Source: Clostridium sp. N3C
Lineage (GTDB): Bacteria; Bacillota; Clostridia; Clostridiales; Clostridiaceae
NCBI RefSeq assembly: GCF_900095445.1
Contig: NZ_FMJL01000002.1
Location: 119,016-183,015 of the forward strand
Length of the DNA stretch: 64,000 nucleotides
Direction of reading: 5' to 3'
Shown: positions 27,092 through 35,326 of the stretch, one piece after another
Position numbering within the stretch: position 1 is the stretch's first letter
Layout: each line of letters begins with the position of its first letter
Translations under genes and position numbers: made by a program
Notes under the pieces: model-generated
Databases searched by the model: none
What the model was told of the DNA's origin: nothing
What the model saw: the letters and a program-made list of their open reading frames with translations, nothing else

Positions 27092-27433
27092 ATGGTAAGT
27101 AAAAATAGTAAGGGAGGCTTAAATAATAATTTAAATGATGGATGCAACAATGACCCTAAAAATCCTTTAGTAGAGCTCTTCTTTTCTCTGCCGCCAAAGC
27201 AGTTTTCGCTACTTTCTTCTATAATAGGTATCCTTTTGTTAGATGATTTAACCTTAAATCAGCAAAACTCTCTTGGAAATTTTCTTGTTAATGTTGGTAC
27301 AAATATTTTAACTGCCGCTGGTCAAGGACAATTACAAGAGGATCAAAACTCACAAAAGAATGGAGTAGAAAAGGAAATTGAAGAGTTGAAGAAAAGGATA
27401 GGTTTACTGGAAGAAAAATTGAAAAAACATTAA
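27092..27433 (+). CDS. Unrecognised 113-aa protein with C-terminal coiled coil
   Basis: 113 aa. Asn/Gly/Lys-rich start, then a hydrophobic stretch (LSSIIGILLLDDLTLNQQNSL) and a C-terminal heptad-like helix (VEKEIEELKKRIGLLEEKL) that should form a coiled coil. SD AAGGAGC precedes the ATG. The middle helix is amphipathic rather than a clear membrane segment. Found alone, between a terminator and the Fnr-like gene. Family not recognised. Confidence 0.6.
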   Translation: MVSKNSKGGLNNNLNDGCNNDPKNPLVELFFSLPPKQFSLLSSIIGILLLDDLTLNQQNSLGNFLVNVGTNILTAAGQGQLQEDQNSQKNGVEKEIEELKKRIGLLEEKLKKH

Positions 27434-27480
27434 TTAACAATATAATCTACTATAAATAATATTAATTTAGATAAGGATAC

Positions 27481-27531
27481 AGCATCTATTAAACAGTAGT
27501 TCAGAACTATTGTTTTATGGGTGCTTTTTTT
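27481..27531 (+). terminator. Long-stem terminator
   Basis: The stem from AGCATCTATTAAACAGTAGT to its partner ending GGTGCT spans about 22 positions with several wobble or mismatched pairs, then seven T. Confidence 0.75.
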
Positions 27532-27677
27532 ACATCTTATAGACAATGGTATTTATTAGCTTAGAGCGGAATTTGGTCATTACTACTTTTTAAACTACTA
27601 TTATTATAGTGAATTTATATAGCTGAAAAAGTCCATAATGAAAGAAAAATATTATTTACTAAAAAAGGAGATAGCTT

Positions 27678-28379
27678 ATGAATTGTCGCAATTGTTCTAG
27701 TTGTATAAATAAGGGTTGTATAAGTTGTATTGAGAGAGTTTCTATATTTGCTAGTTTAACGCCGGAAGAAGCTATTGATGTTACTAGTACCATCACACAA
27801 AGAAGGTATGAAAAAGGTGAAAATATATATCTTGAAGGAGATAAGGCAGAGAAGTTATTTATAGTTAATGAAGGTAGGGTTAAAGTTGTGAAACTTTCGG
27901 AGTCGGGAAAGGAGCAAATAATAAGAGTATTAGGACCGGGTGAATTTATGGGGGAGCTGTCTTTGTTTACTCATGCTCCATTAAATAATAATTCTGAAGC
28001 TTTAGAGACAACTACCGTGTGTATTATTGATGGAAGGCAAATTGAAACTTTTATAGAAAGGCGACCAAGTATTGCTTTGAAGATATTAAAAGAAATTAGT
28101 ATAAGACTTGAAAAGGCAGAAAATCAAATTCAGGCTCTAACTATTCAAGATGTAGAGCATCGATTGGCAAATGCTCTACTTACAATGGCTAATGATGAAA
28201 ACCTTGTTAATTTAGCTATAAGTAAGAAGGATCTTGCCTCCCATATGGGAATGAGCAGGGAAACTTTAAGCAGAAAGCTTACCAGTTTTGAAAAACAGGG
28301 ATGGATAAAGCAAGAGGGGCAAAGAAAAATAAAGATAATAAATAGAGAGGCGCTAGAAAGGGTTCTTGGAACTAAGTAA
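27678..28379 (+). CDS. Crp/Fnr-family regulator with N-terminal cysteine cluster
   Basis: 233 aa. Cysteines at 3, 6, 9, 14 and 17 (CxxCxxCx4CxxC) suggest an oxygen- or redox-labile iron-sulfur cluster. The cyclic nucleotide-binding fold follows (about 25-140, GENIYLEGDKAEKLFIVNEG, GEFMGELSLF), then a long dimer helix and a winged helix whose recognition helix reads SRETLSRKL. The ExxSR pattern matches FNR and predicts binding to TTGAT-N4-ATCAA. Such boxes occur upstream of the Opp ATPase genes and of the 130-aa gene copy 1. Its own upstream has no box. Convergent with the ABC genes. Confidence 0.85.
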   Translation: MNCRNCSSCINKGCISCIERVSIFASLTPEEAIDVTSTITQRRYEKGENIYLEGDKAEKLFIVNEGRVKVVKLSESGKEQIIRVLGPGEFMGELSLFTHAPLNNNSEALETTTVCIIDGRQIETFIERRPSIALKILKEISIRLEKAENQIQALTIQDVEHRLANALLTMANDENLVNLAISKKDLASHMGMSRETLSRKLTSFEKQGWIKQEGQRKIKIINREALERVLGTK

Positions 28380-28412
28380 TGGACGGTGGACTTTAAAATA
28401 GTCCATAGCCCA
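28379..28412. terminator. Hairpin between converging genes
   Basis: TGGACT (28387-28392) and AGTCCA (28400-28405) with outer ATGG/CCAT pairs. It has no T run on the plus side, so it is only a possible bidirectional terminator. Confidence 0.4.
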
Positions 28413-28420
28413 TCACTAAT

Positions 28421-29359
28421 TTAATTGTTATAGGTTGATGTCCACTTATTAATTTCTTCATCAGTAGCTAAAACAAAATGTGTACCGCCTACATTTTGAT
28501 TACTTCCTTTTGAATAATCGATGCCACTAGTTTTATAATTATAGGATTCTGATATCCTATTTTTCTCTAGAAGTGGGTTTGGACGTGGAATAGCGGATAA
28601 TAATGATCTTGTGTAAGGATGGATTGGATTTGAGAATATCTCTTCAGTGGTGCCTGTTTCAACTAAATAACCTAAATCAAGCACTCCAATTCTCTGAGAT
28701 ATATATTTAACCATTGAAAGATCGTGAGCAATAAAAAGCAGGGCAGTGTTAGTCTCCTGTTGAATACTTTTTAACAAATTAATAATTTGTGCTTGAATAG
28801 ATACATCAAGAGCACTTATAGCTTCGTCAGCGATTATTAGTTTAGGGTTCATAATAAGGGCTCTTGCTATTCCTATACGTTGTCTTTGACCGCCAGAAAA
28901 CTCATGGGGGTATCTGCTGGCATGGCTTTTAGATAAGCCTACCTTTTCTAGAACCTTATACACTTTTTCTGCCCTTTCCTCTTTATTTTTATAAAGATGA
29001 TGAATATCTAAACCTTCTGCTACAATATCTAATACTGTACTACGGGGTTGAAGGCTTGTCATAGGGTCCTGGAAAATCATTTGCATGTTGCTTCTCAAAT
29101 GCTTATTTTCCTTTTCATTAAGCTTACCAGATATATCTATTCCATCAAAGATTATACTGCCTTCTGTAGGATTATACAAACGAATAATAGAGCGGCCTAT
29201 GGTAGACTTACCGCTTCCAGATTCGCCTACAAGACCATAAGTTTCACCTGGGTATATATTAAAAGAAACACCGTTTACCGCTTTTACGGTGTAATTAGCA
29301 TTTATAGCAAAATATTGCTGTAAATTTTTAACCTCTAAAAGTGGATTTTTGCTTTTCAT
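28421..29359 (-). CDS. Oligopeptide/dipeptide ABC transporter ATP-binding protein, OppF/DppF type
   Basis: 312 aa. Walker A GESGSGKSTIG, signature FSGGQRQRIGIARAL, Walker B KLIIADEAISALD and the H-loop FIAHDLS are all intact. The C-terminal extension with NPIHPYTRSLLSAIP is the oligo_HPY tail of peptide-transporter ATPases. Its start (SD AGGAGG) overlaps the end of the OppD-like gene by 32 bases. No permease or binding-protein gene lies near, so its partners are elsewhere or it is an orphan pair. Confidence 0.88.
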   Translation of the reverse strand: MKSKNPLLEVKNLQQYFAINANYTVKAVNGVSFNIYPGETYGLVGESGSGKSTIGRSIIRLYNPTEGSIIFDGIDISGKLNEKENKHLRSNMQMIFQDPMTSLQPRSTVLDIVAEGLDIHHLYKNKEERAEKVYKVLEKVGLSKSHASRYPHEFSGGQRQRIGIARALIMNPKLIIADEAISALDVSIQAQIINLLKSIQQETNTALLFIAHDLSMVKYISQRIGVLDLGYLVETGTTEEIFSNPIHPYTRSLLSAIPRPNPLLEKNRISESYNYKTSGIDYSKGSNQNVGGTHFVLATDEEINKWTSTYNN

Positions 29360-30428
29360 AATCTTTTACCTCCTTTAGCATCCTGTCAATTCTTCTGCGA
29401 AGCTCAATAGGCATATCAATCATTGGTGCATATTCATGAAGTAGCCAGGTTGCGGCATAATGGGTGTCCGAAACTTGAAACATTGGAGGATCTTCAAGCT
29501 TATCAATAGCTAAAGCAAAAGCATTTCGTGGTGCAAAAGCATCTCCTAAAATCTCCTGTGATAAGTCTGGAGGGGTTCCTGGTATTGTATATAGCCAGTG
29601 ATCCTTTGTATCAAGATCTGGCATTGCAGATAGCAGTCCCCAAGTATAAGGATGTTTAGGGTCAAAGAATACTTCTTCTGCAGTACCTTTCTCGATAATT
29701 TTTCCAGCATACATAACTGCCACTGTGTCTGCTACTTTAGCAACAACTCCAAGGTCGTGGGTAATAAAGATAACAGAAATATTAAGCCTTTTTTGAAGGT
29801 CTTTTATTAGTTCAAGTATTTTTGCTTGTATAGTCACATCTAAAGCGGTAGTAGGCTCGTCACATATTAATAAGTCCGGTTTGCATGCAAGAGCTATGGC
29901 AATACAAACTCTCTGCTTCATTCCACCTGAAAGCTGATGGGGATAGTTATCCATACGTTGTTGTGCATCGGTAATTCCAACTAACTCCAAAAGCTCAAGG
30001 GCTCTTTCTCTGGCTTCTTTTTTAGAAACTTTATCGTGAAGAATTATACCTTCCGTTATTTGAGCACCAATTTTCATAGTTGGGTTTAGAGAAGTTAGAG
30101 GATCCTGAAATATCATGGAAATACGCTTTCCGTTAATTTGTCTTTGTAAATCTTTTTTAGAAAGTTTTAATATATCAACTTCAACTTTTTTATTATCTTT
30201 GTAATAAGTGAAATTTATTGATCCAGAAGTAACTTTTGCATTATCATTCATTATACCCATAGCAGCTTTCATAGTTACGGACTTACCGCTTCCACTTTCA
30301 CCTACTATGGCAAGGGTTTCGCCTCTGTATAAGTCTAGATTCAAGCCTCTGATAGCGTGAATATTGCCTGCGTAGGTATTAAAAGAAATGTTTAAATCCT
30401 TTATTGATAATATCTTCTCCTTTTCCAT
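29328..30428 (-). CDS. Oligopeptide/dipeptide ABC transporter ATP-binding protein, OppD/DppD type
   Basis: 366 aa. Walker A GESGSGKSVTMKA, signature LSGGMKQRVCIAIAL, Walker B LLICDEPTTALD, H-loop FITHDLG. The C-terminal domain carries PKHPYTWGLLSAMP and extends about 70 residues further without the usual cysteine cluster. First gene of a two-gene operon with the OppF-like gene; controlled by an FNR-type box at -41.5 in a predicted promoter. Transport substrate unknown. Confidence 0.88.
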   Translation of the reverse strand: MEKEKILSIKDLNISFNTYAGNIHAIRGLNLDLYRGETLAIVGESGSGKSVTMKAAMGIMNDNAKVTSGSINFTYYKDNKKVEVDILKLSKKDLQRQINGKRISMIFQDPLTSLNPTMKIGAQITEGIILHDKVSKKEARERALELLELVGITDAQQRMDNYPHQLSGGMKQRVCIAIALACKPDLLICDEPTTALDVTIQAKILELIKDLQKRLNISVIFITHDLGVVAKVADTVAVMYAGKIIEKGTAEEVFFDPKHPYTWGLLSAMPDLDTKDHWLYTIPGTPPDLSQEILGDAFAPRNAFALAIDKLEDPPMFQVSDTHYAATWLLHEYAPMIDMPIELRRRIDRMLKEVKDYEKQKSTFRG

Positions 30429-30477
30429 CTATGGAAGCCTCCTATAAATTTATAATTCTCTAATTAATGTAGAATTG

Positions 30478-30519
30478 ATTATATAGCAAAGTTAATCAAA
30501 ATAAATTGATCTAGGTCAA
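30478..30519 (-). promoter_or_regulatory. Class II FNR-type promoter of the Opp ATPase operon
   Basis: On the minus strand the -10 is TATAAT (30483-30478) with a predicted start at 30471. The FNR-like palindrome TTGATCTAGGTCAA (30506-30519) differs from TTGAT-N4-ATCAA by one base and is centred at exactly -41.5 from that start. There is no good -35, as expected for an activator-dependent promoter. Confidence 0.7.
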
Positions 30520-30565
30520 TTTTTTAATGGTAAAGCAATTAAATATCAAAATAACCCTTCAAGTT

Positions 30566-30582
30566 TTATCGGTTTGCGATAA
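30566..30582. repeat. Palindrome TTATCG-N5-CGATAA
   Basis: A perfect 6-base inverted repeat with a 5-base spacer in the 222-base gap between the Opp operon and the CPBP remnant. Operator-like, but no cognate regulator can be named. Confidence 0.35.
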
Positions 30583-30650
30583 TATCTGCTATTTAATGTG
30601 ATACAATTTAAGAAATGAATCTTTTGTTAAGAAGTTTTTGGAGTAAGGTT

Positions 30651-31082
30651 ATGAGTATTTATAAAACTTTAATATATGGTAGCTTAGTAAGTTTGTGTGT
30701 TTGTACCACTTCGTAAGGTATAACCTTAGCAGGAAGTTGATTTTCCAGACAAGGTTACAAAGCTATTCCAGCTATACTAGTATATAGATATTTGTGCACA
30801 GGATTTTGTGAAGAGGTTTTCTTTAGAGGATTTTTATTAAAAAGATTTGAAGCAAGGTTTGGATTTTTACTAGGTAATACCTTGCAAGGTTTTCTATTCG
30901 GACTATTACACGGAATTCCTTTTGGAATAACTACTGGAAAAGTAATGGTTACAATTCTATTGACTGTTCTTCCTGGTACTTTAGGTTGGCTTAATGAGAA
31001 AGGCTTTAATGGCTCAATATTTCCAAGCTGGTTAGTACATGGTATATTAATTTTTGTGTTGCATGTTTGGAACTATAGATAA
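30651..31082 (+). pseudogene. Decayed CPBP-family intramembrane protease gene
   Basis: From the ATG at 30651 one frame runs to 31082 but holds TAA at 30714-30716 and TGA at 30738-30740. The C-terminal part is well preserved, with CEEVFFRGFLLKRFEARF (the EExxxR motif) and LLHGIPFG and SWLVHGILIFV His motifs of CAAX/CPBP proteases. The total is about 143 codons versus 200-300, so the N-terminal half is also lost. A 96-codon frame from a TTG at 30792 lacks a SD. Confidence 0.75.
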
Positions 31083-31175
31083 TAGTAATAGAGATACAAA
31101 AATTAGAACTACAAGATGGTGAAGATTTTCTTATGAAATAATTTTAGACTTTAAAAAGAGAGGAGAAAACTAAGT

Positions 31176-31811
31176 ATGGCATTTGATTTTAAAAAAGAAT
31201 ATAAAGAATTTTATATGCCTAAGAACAAAGCGGAAATAGTGAATGTGCCTAAGGTTAACTATATAGCAGTTAGAGGAAAAGGAGATCCCAACGAAGAAGG
31301 GGGAGCTTATAAGCAAGCTGTTAGCGTTTTATATGCTGTTGCCTATACTCTGAAAATGAGCTATAAGACCGACTACAAAATTGAAGGTTTTTTTGACTAT
31401 GTGGTTCCCCCGCTGGAAGGCTTCTGGTGGCAGGAGGGTGTAAAAGGTTTTGACTATAATAATAAATCAGCATTAAACTGGATTTCTGTAATAAGGCTTC
31501 CAGATTTTATAAAAGAGGATGATTTTAACTGGGCTGTTGAAACTGCGACAAAAAAGAAAAAGCTAGATTGCTCATTGGCAGAATTTCTTACTATTGATGA
31601 GGGGTTATGCGTTCAAATTATGCATATCGGTCCTTTTGATGATGATCCTGCTACCGTTGCTTTGATGGACGCTTATATAGCTGAAAAGGGTTACAAGAAT
31701 GATTTTAGTGACAGTAGGATGCACCATGAAATTTATTTGTCAGATGTTAGAAGAGTTCCGCCTGAAAAATGGAAAACAGTAATAAGACATCCAATTAAAT
31801 TATCAAAATAA
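31176..31811 (+). CDS. GyrI-like small-molecule-binding domain protein
   Basis: 211 aa, a stand-alone GyrI-like domain: DFKKEYKEFYMPKNKAEIVN, YIAVRGKGDPNEEGGAYKQA, EGFWWQEGV and C-terminal MHHEIYLSDVRRVPPEKWKT. The tryptophan- and acid-rich pocket is typical of proteins that bind hydrophobic cationic compounds. Good SD (AGAGGAG). A truncated YjdF gene follows in the same frame straight after its stop codon. The AraC-GyrI regulator is 470 bases downstream. Confidence 0.8.
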   Translation: MAFDFKKEYKEFYMPKNKAEIVNVPKVNYIAVRGKGDPNEEGGAYKQAVSVLYAVAYTLKMSYKTDYKIEGFFDYVVPPLEGFWWQEGVKGFDYNNKSALNWISVIRLPDFIKEDDFNWAVETATKKKKLDCSLAEFLTIDEGLCVQIMHIGPFDDDPATVALMDAYIAEKGYKNDFSDSRMHHEIYLSDVRRVPPEKWKTVIRHPIKLSK

Positions 31812-32150
31812 AAGTTTGAGGTCTGCAAAATAACCTTTGGTGAAGAGCCTAAAGATTATGAGCTATATAATTTCTTGCTTAAAAACGTACATAAGCTGAA
31901 ACTTAGTCCTTCGGTTAAAATTGATAAAAATAAGGAAGGAAAAATCGATTCCAAGCGTATGCAAAGACAAATCAAAAGGCAATTAGAGAATAAAGGGATT
32001 GGTGCAAAAGCACAGCAAGCTTTAAAACTACAATTAGAGCAAAGTAAAAATGAGAGAAAGATAAAAAGGAGACTACAGAAAGACTTTGAAAAGGAACAAA
32101 AATTTGTCCTACGTCAAGATAAGAAAAAAGCTAAACATAAGGGTCGGTAG
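31812..32150 (+). pseudogene. yjdF: 5'-truncated YjdF-family (DUF2992) gene
   Basis: The frame right after the GyrI stop reads FEVCKITFGEEPKDYELYNF, then the basic C-terminus RMQRQIKRQLENKGIGAKAQ and DKKKAKHKGR, typical of YjdF. About 40-50 N-terminal residues (the barrel's first strands) and any credible start codon are missing; the only alternative start is a TTG at 31875 without SD. The two genes share one frame across the stop, which indicates a deletion that joined them. Confidence 0.72.
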
Positions 32151-32281
32151 TCTTTTAATTAAAAAGCTATGAGAAGTATGTTGTTATAACCTGACAAATC
32201 ATTTTCTTCAATGACAAGATAAGATCAATCACTCTTGCTAGAATTATAGTATCAGCAAGAAAGGAAGGAATGGAGTAAAGG

Positions 32282-33175
32282 ATGGAGTGGGTAACTGCAA
32301 TTAGAGAAGCAATAAAGTATATGGAAGATAAGATGCTAACTGTCAAGGGACCTGAGGAAGTAGCAGATCATGTTCATATGTCACCGATGTATCTTCAGCG
32401 TGGTTTTCAAATAATGACTGGATTAACCATTGGAGAGTATATCAGAAATAGAAGATTATACCTAGCAGCAATGGAGCTTTTAAACACTGATAAGAAGATT
32501 ATTGATATTGCTTTTAAGTATGGCTATGAAACACCAGAAAGTTTCACAAAAGCCTTTACTTGCTTTCACAATGCCTCACCATCAGAAGTTCGAAAGAATA
32601 AGGCTTATGTTAAAACCTTCCTTCCGCTGAGAGTAAGTATTATAATTCAGGGAGGAGATAATATGGATTACACTGTAGAAAAAAAGGCTGCCTTTAAAGT
32701 AATAGGGTTTTCGCGGGAGTTTTCTTTTGATACGGCTTACAAAGAAATTCCTGAGTTCTGGAATGAGATTTTTAACAAGTATGGAGCAAATATGTTTGCT
32801 GGTAATGCACCAGCAAATGCAATTGAACAGGTAGTTTATGATAACCGTATTGGAGAATTTGGGGTTTGCATCGACGATGTAGGTAAAGACGGAAAATTCC
32901 GTTATATGATTGCCGGCAGATATGTTGGAGGTAACATTCCAAAAGGTATGGATGTCTATGAGATTCCGGAAGCAAATTGGGCAGAGTTTAAATGCATAGG
33001 TCCTATGCCAGAGTCAATGCAGACAGTAAATACTCAGATTTGGAAGGAATGGCTGCCTGGTAATATTGAGTATGAGTTGGCAGGCAAATTTAGCGTTGAA
33101 TGGTATTCTTCTGCTGGTAATACAAAGGATTCAGATTATCAGAGTGCAATTTGGATTCCGGTAAAAAGGAAGTAA
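32282..33175 (+). CDS. AraC-family regulator fused to a GyrI-like effector domain
   Basis: 297 aa. N-terminal AraC DNA-binding domain with two helix-turn-helices (about 1-110; GPEEVADHVHMSPMYLQRGF and IIDIAFKYGYETPESFTKAF), followed by a GyrI-like/AraE-binding domain (about 130-297; VEKKAAFKVIGFSREFSFD, WNEIFNKYG, MDVYEIPEANWAEFKC). This layout fits multidrug- or effector-responsive activators such as Rob/MarA-like proteins with ligand domain. The start ATG at 32282 has SD-like GGAATGGAG. It may control the nearby GyrI-like gene (inference). Confidence 0.88.
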   Translation: MEWVTAIREAIKYMEDKMLTVKGPEEVADHVHMSPMYLQRGFQIMTGLTIGEYIRNRRLYLAAMELLNTDKKIIDIAFKYGYETPESFTKAFTCFHNASPSEVRKNKAYVKTFLPLRVSIIIQGGDNMDYTVEKKAAFKVIGFSREFSFDTAYKEIPEFWNEIFNKYGANMFAGNAPANAIEQVVYDNRIGEFGVCIDDVGKDGKFRYMIAGRYVGGNIPKGMDVYEIPEANWAEFKCIGPMPESMQTVNTQIWKEWLPGNIEYELAGKFSVEWYSSAGNTKDSDYQSAIWIPVKRK

Positions 33176-33224
33176 TAAATAAGTAAAGTAATATAATATG
33201 TTACTTTTAAGAGTATTTATAAGG

Positions 33225-33262
33225 AAAGCCACCTTTTATATTTACATATAAAAGGTGGCTTT
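33225..33262 (+). terminator. Strong rho-independent terminator
   Basis: AAAGCCACCTTTTATAT pairs with ATATAAAAGGTGGCTTT around a 4-base loop, followed by TTATTTTTG. Confidence 0.9.
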
Positions 33263-33309
33263 TTATTTTTGTATTGATTTTAGCAAAATTAAATGATAAA
33301 ATATACGTC

Positions 33310-33335
33310 ATGATATAAATATACAATTATATCAT
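33310..33335. repeat. Inverted repeat upstream of the DUF6323/DUF6179-like pair
   Basis: ATGATATAA (33310-33318) and TTATATCAT (33327-33335) are perfect 9-base arms with an 8-base spacer. Possible operator; AT-rich, so chance is not excluded. Confidence 0.3.
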
Positions 33336-33403
33336 ATCATAATTTATTAAAAATGTCAAGAGTTATTGATAAAAGTATTTGAATTGTTTTGGAGGTGATA
33401 GTA

Positions 33404-33895
33404 TTGACATTTGGTATTATGAATTTATCTTCATCATTAATAGAAAAACATGCTGTTGATGAAATTGTAAAATGTAATGATATCACTCTTAAATTTGGTT
33501 TAAGCTTAACTCTGCAAGAGGCCATGGAATTAGTTAAAACAAGAACTCTTTCGCTAAAGTGTAATGGACGTATAGAATTTGGCGGTGGTGTAATTGGGAA
33601 AATCATCAAGGAGTTTTGTGATTCTCCCTATATTTATAAGGCAAATTACGTAGAAACACTTAATGAGTTAATTGAGATTTTTTACTATTATAAAAATGAA
33701 ACTCTTGATTTGATAAGTGATAATGAACTGATAGCCTTTATGAAAAATGCCTTTGATGGTAAATGCCAAGGATCGCTAGAACTACTATATGGGCGAGAGC
33801 TTGAAAAACTAGCTCACAATTTACGGTATGGATATGGTGCTAATTATTCAGAATATGCAGATTGTGAAGAGGAGAATGATGATGACCAATATTGA
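33404..33895 (+). CDS. DUF6323-like protein of unknown function
   Basis: 163 aa from a TTG at 33404, 8 bases after SD GGAGG (33391-33395); the earlier TTG at 33389 overlaps the SD. Soluble, acidic C-terminus (DCEEENDDDQ). Recognisable features: RIEFGGGVIGKIIKEFCDSPYI, YVETLNELIEIFYYYKNETLDLISDNELI and GKCQGSLELLYGRELEKLA, which I match by memory to DUF6323. It overlaps the next gene by 14 bases, so the two are translationally coupled. No function known. Confidence 0.65.
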   Translation: MTFGIMNLSSSLIEKHAVDEIVKCNDITLKFGLSLTLQEAMELVKTRTLSLKCNGRIEFGGGVIGKIIKEFCDSPYIYKANYVETLNELIEIFYYYKNETLDLISDNELIAFMKNAFDGKCQGSLELLYGRELEKLAHNLRYGYGANYSEYADCEEENDDDQY

Positions 33896-35246
33896 AAAGC
33901 AACATATTATTTATAGTAATAAATTGGCTGGGGAATTCTATTTTATTTCAATTTTACAGGAGGCTCATAGTTGCGGGCTTTTAAATAAGTCTGATATAGA
34001 AAATATACAGCTACAATGTATTGATCTTTTAGCATATAAAAGCGAGAGGTACAATATGGGGGATAGCAGTTCTATACGAATTGATACCGCTGAAAGTCTT
34101 ATGAAATCCATTCTCTATACCATAGGAATATACCTTAAGTCCATACCGAATCGGGACAAGGCTCTATCAGAGTTAATAACAGTAAAGATAGCTGATCTCT
34201 ATGAGAGGGGCATAGAGCTAGTAAATGTTAAATTTAAAGCCGCAAGGAGATTCTATAATATGGCTAAAAAGAATAAGTTAGATACACTGAATTATTCTTA
34301 TAATTTCACACTTAATGAAAATGGAATTGGTGTTTTCTTCAAGGAATACAACTCAGAGTTTGAGGCTCATGATATTCCTGCTAATATTGATTATCAGCTA
34401 TGCAATACTGTGGAGAATTTGACTGGGATAGAATATATTCAAACATATCTTTTCCATCTATATCTTGAGAATGAATTCTGTAGGAATTTTGCTCCGGAGA
34501 ACATTCATAAGTTACTTTATGGATATGACAAAGATTATGCTGAACTATTGATAAATATCTTTGAACAGGTATTAACAGCAGCCTTAGGATGTGCCCTTGC
34601 CAATACTAACATTAGAGAGTTATATCTTTCTAAGAAAGATGTTCAGTATTTGTATAGAAAATTAGTAGCATATGATAATAAGGAACTTATAATAGCTCTT
34701 AATATAGCAATGAAGTCTATATTTGAAGAGTTAAATATTATAGAACATTCGCTGAAAGATTATATCGAAAGAAGTTTAACAAAGATTGCTTCTAACATAG
34801 AAATTGCACTTAAGTTGAATACTTTAGATAAAGTATTTATAAGGCCAGTTGATCCGAATTTAGTGCCCAAAATTTATTTTGAATCTAGTGCAAAAATGGA
34901 TGATAAAGAATATAGAAGTTTAATAGAGGAATTACTTAACTGCAGATATTCCTCTGATAAATTAAAAATTATAAAGGAAAAAGTAAACTCCTTTGATGAT
35001 CTGGATGATTTATTATTGGATACAAGACTGGAGGAAGAGGAATGTATTTCTTTGTTCAATACTCTAGGAGATATTGAGATTGCAGCGTTGCTTAAGAGAC
35101 ACCCCTTTGAATCTGATATTAAAGCAGTAGATTTACCGGAAGAGGAAAGAGCGGTTTCCTTGTACTTAGAAAATTATATTAAAGGGCTTCCAGTTGTGAG
35201 GCAAGAGGAAATTAAGAAGATTGTGGATGGTATTGAAGGATTTTGA
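33882..35246 (+). CDS. DUF6179-like helical protein, partner of the DUF6323-like gene
   Basis: 454 aa from the ATG at 33882; ATGs at 33876 and 33879 are also possible with SD GAGG (33869-33872). Mostly helical and soluble, with no membrane segment, nuclease, ATPase or protease motif that I can see. Its sequence (YSNKLAGEFYFISILQEAHS, NIDYQLCNTVENLTGIEYI, FNTLGDIEIAALLKRHPF) I match by memory to DUF6179. Start codon lies within the preceding gene. The pair forms a small conserved operon of unknown role; possible multi-protein assembly or regulatory function is speculation. Confidence 0.6.
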   Translation: MTNIEKQHIIYSNKLAGEFYFISILQEAHSCGLLNKSDIENIQLQCIDLLAYKSERYNMGDSSSIRIDTAESLMKSILYTIGIYLKSIPNRDKALSELITVKIADLYERGIELVNVKFKAARRFYNMAKKNKLDTLNYSYNFTLNENGIGVFFKEYNSEFEAHDIPANIDYQLCNTVENLTGIEYIQTYLFHLYLENEFCRNFAPENIHKLLYGYDKDYAELLINIFEQVLTAALGCALANTNIRELYLSKKDVQYLYRKLVAYDNKELIIALNIAMKSIFEELNIIEHSLKDYIERSLTKIASNIEIALKLNTLDKVFIRPVDPNLVPKIYFESSAKMDDKEYRSLIEELLNCRYSSDKLKIIKEKVNSFDDLDDLLLDTRLEEEECISLFNTLGDIEIAALLKRHPFESDIKAVDLPEEERAVSLYLENYIKGLPVVRQEEIKKIVDGIEGF

Positions 35247-35326
35247 TTGAAGAATCATCGTATATAGTATATATACTATAATGAAAGGTGCTTAATACTA
35301 ATTTAGCAGGTGAAGGATGTGATTTG

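Noticed and set aside
29048..29323. A 91-codon plus-strand frame within the OppF-like gene
   Set aside because: It is antisense to a well-supported ATPase gene, with no ribosome site.
31600..31870. A yjdF riboswitch upstream of the YjdF remnant
   Set aside because: The upstream sequence is the GyrI-like coding region; the riboswitch region was lost with the 5' end, if it existed.
31812..32150. Treating the 91-aa frame at 31875 as an intact small gene
   Set aside because: It matches only the C-terminal part of YjdF, homology extends upstream of its TTG, and there is no SD.
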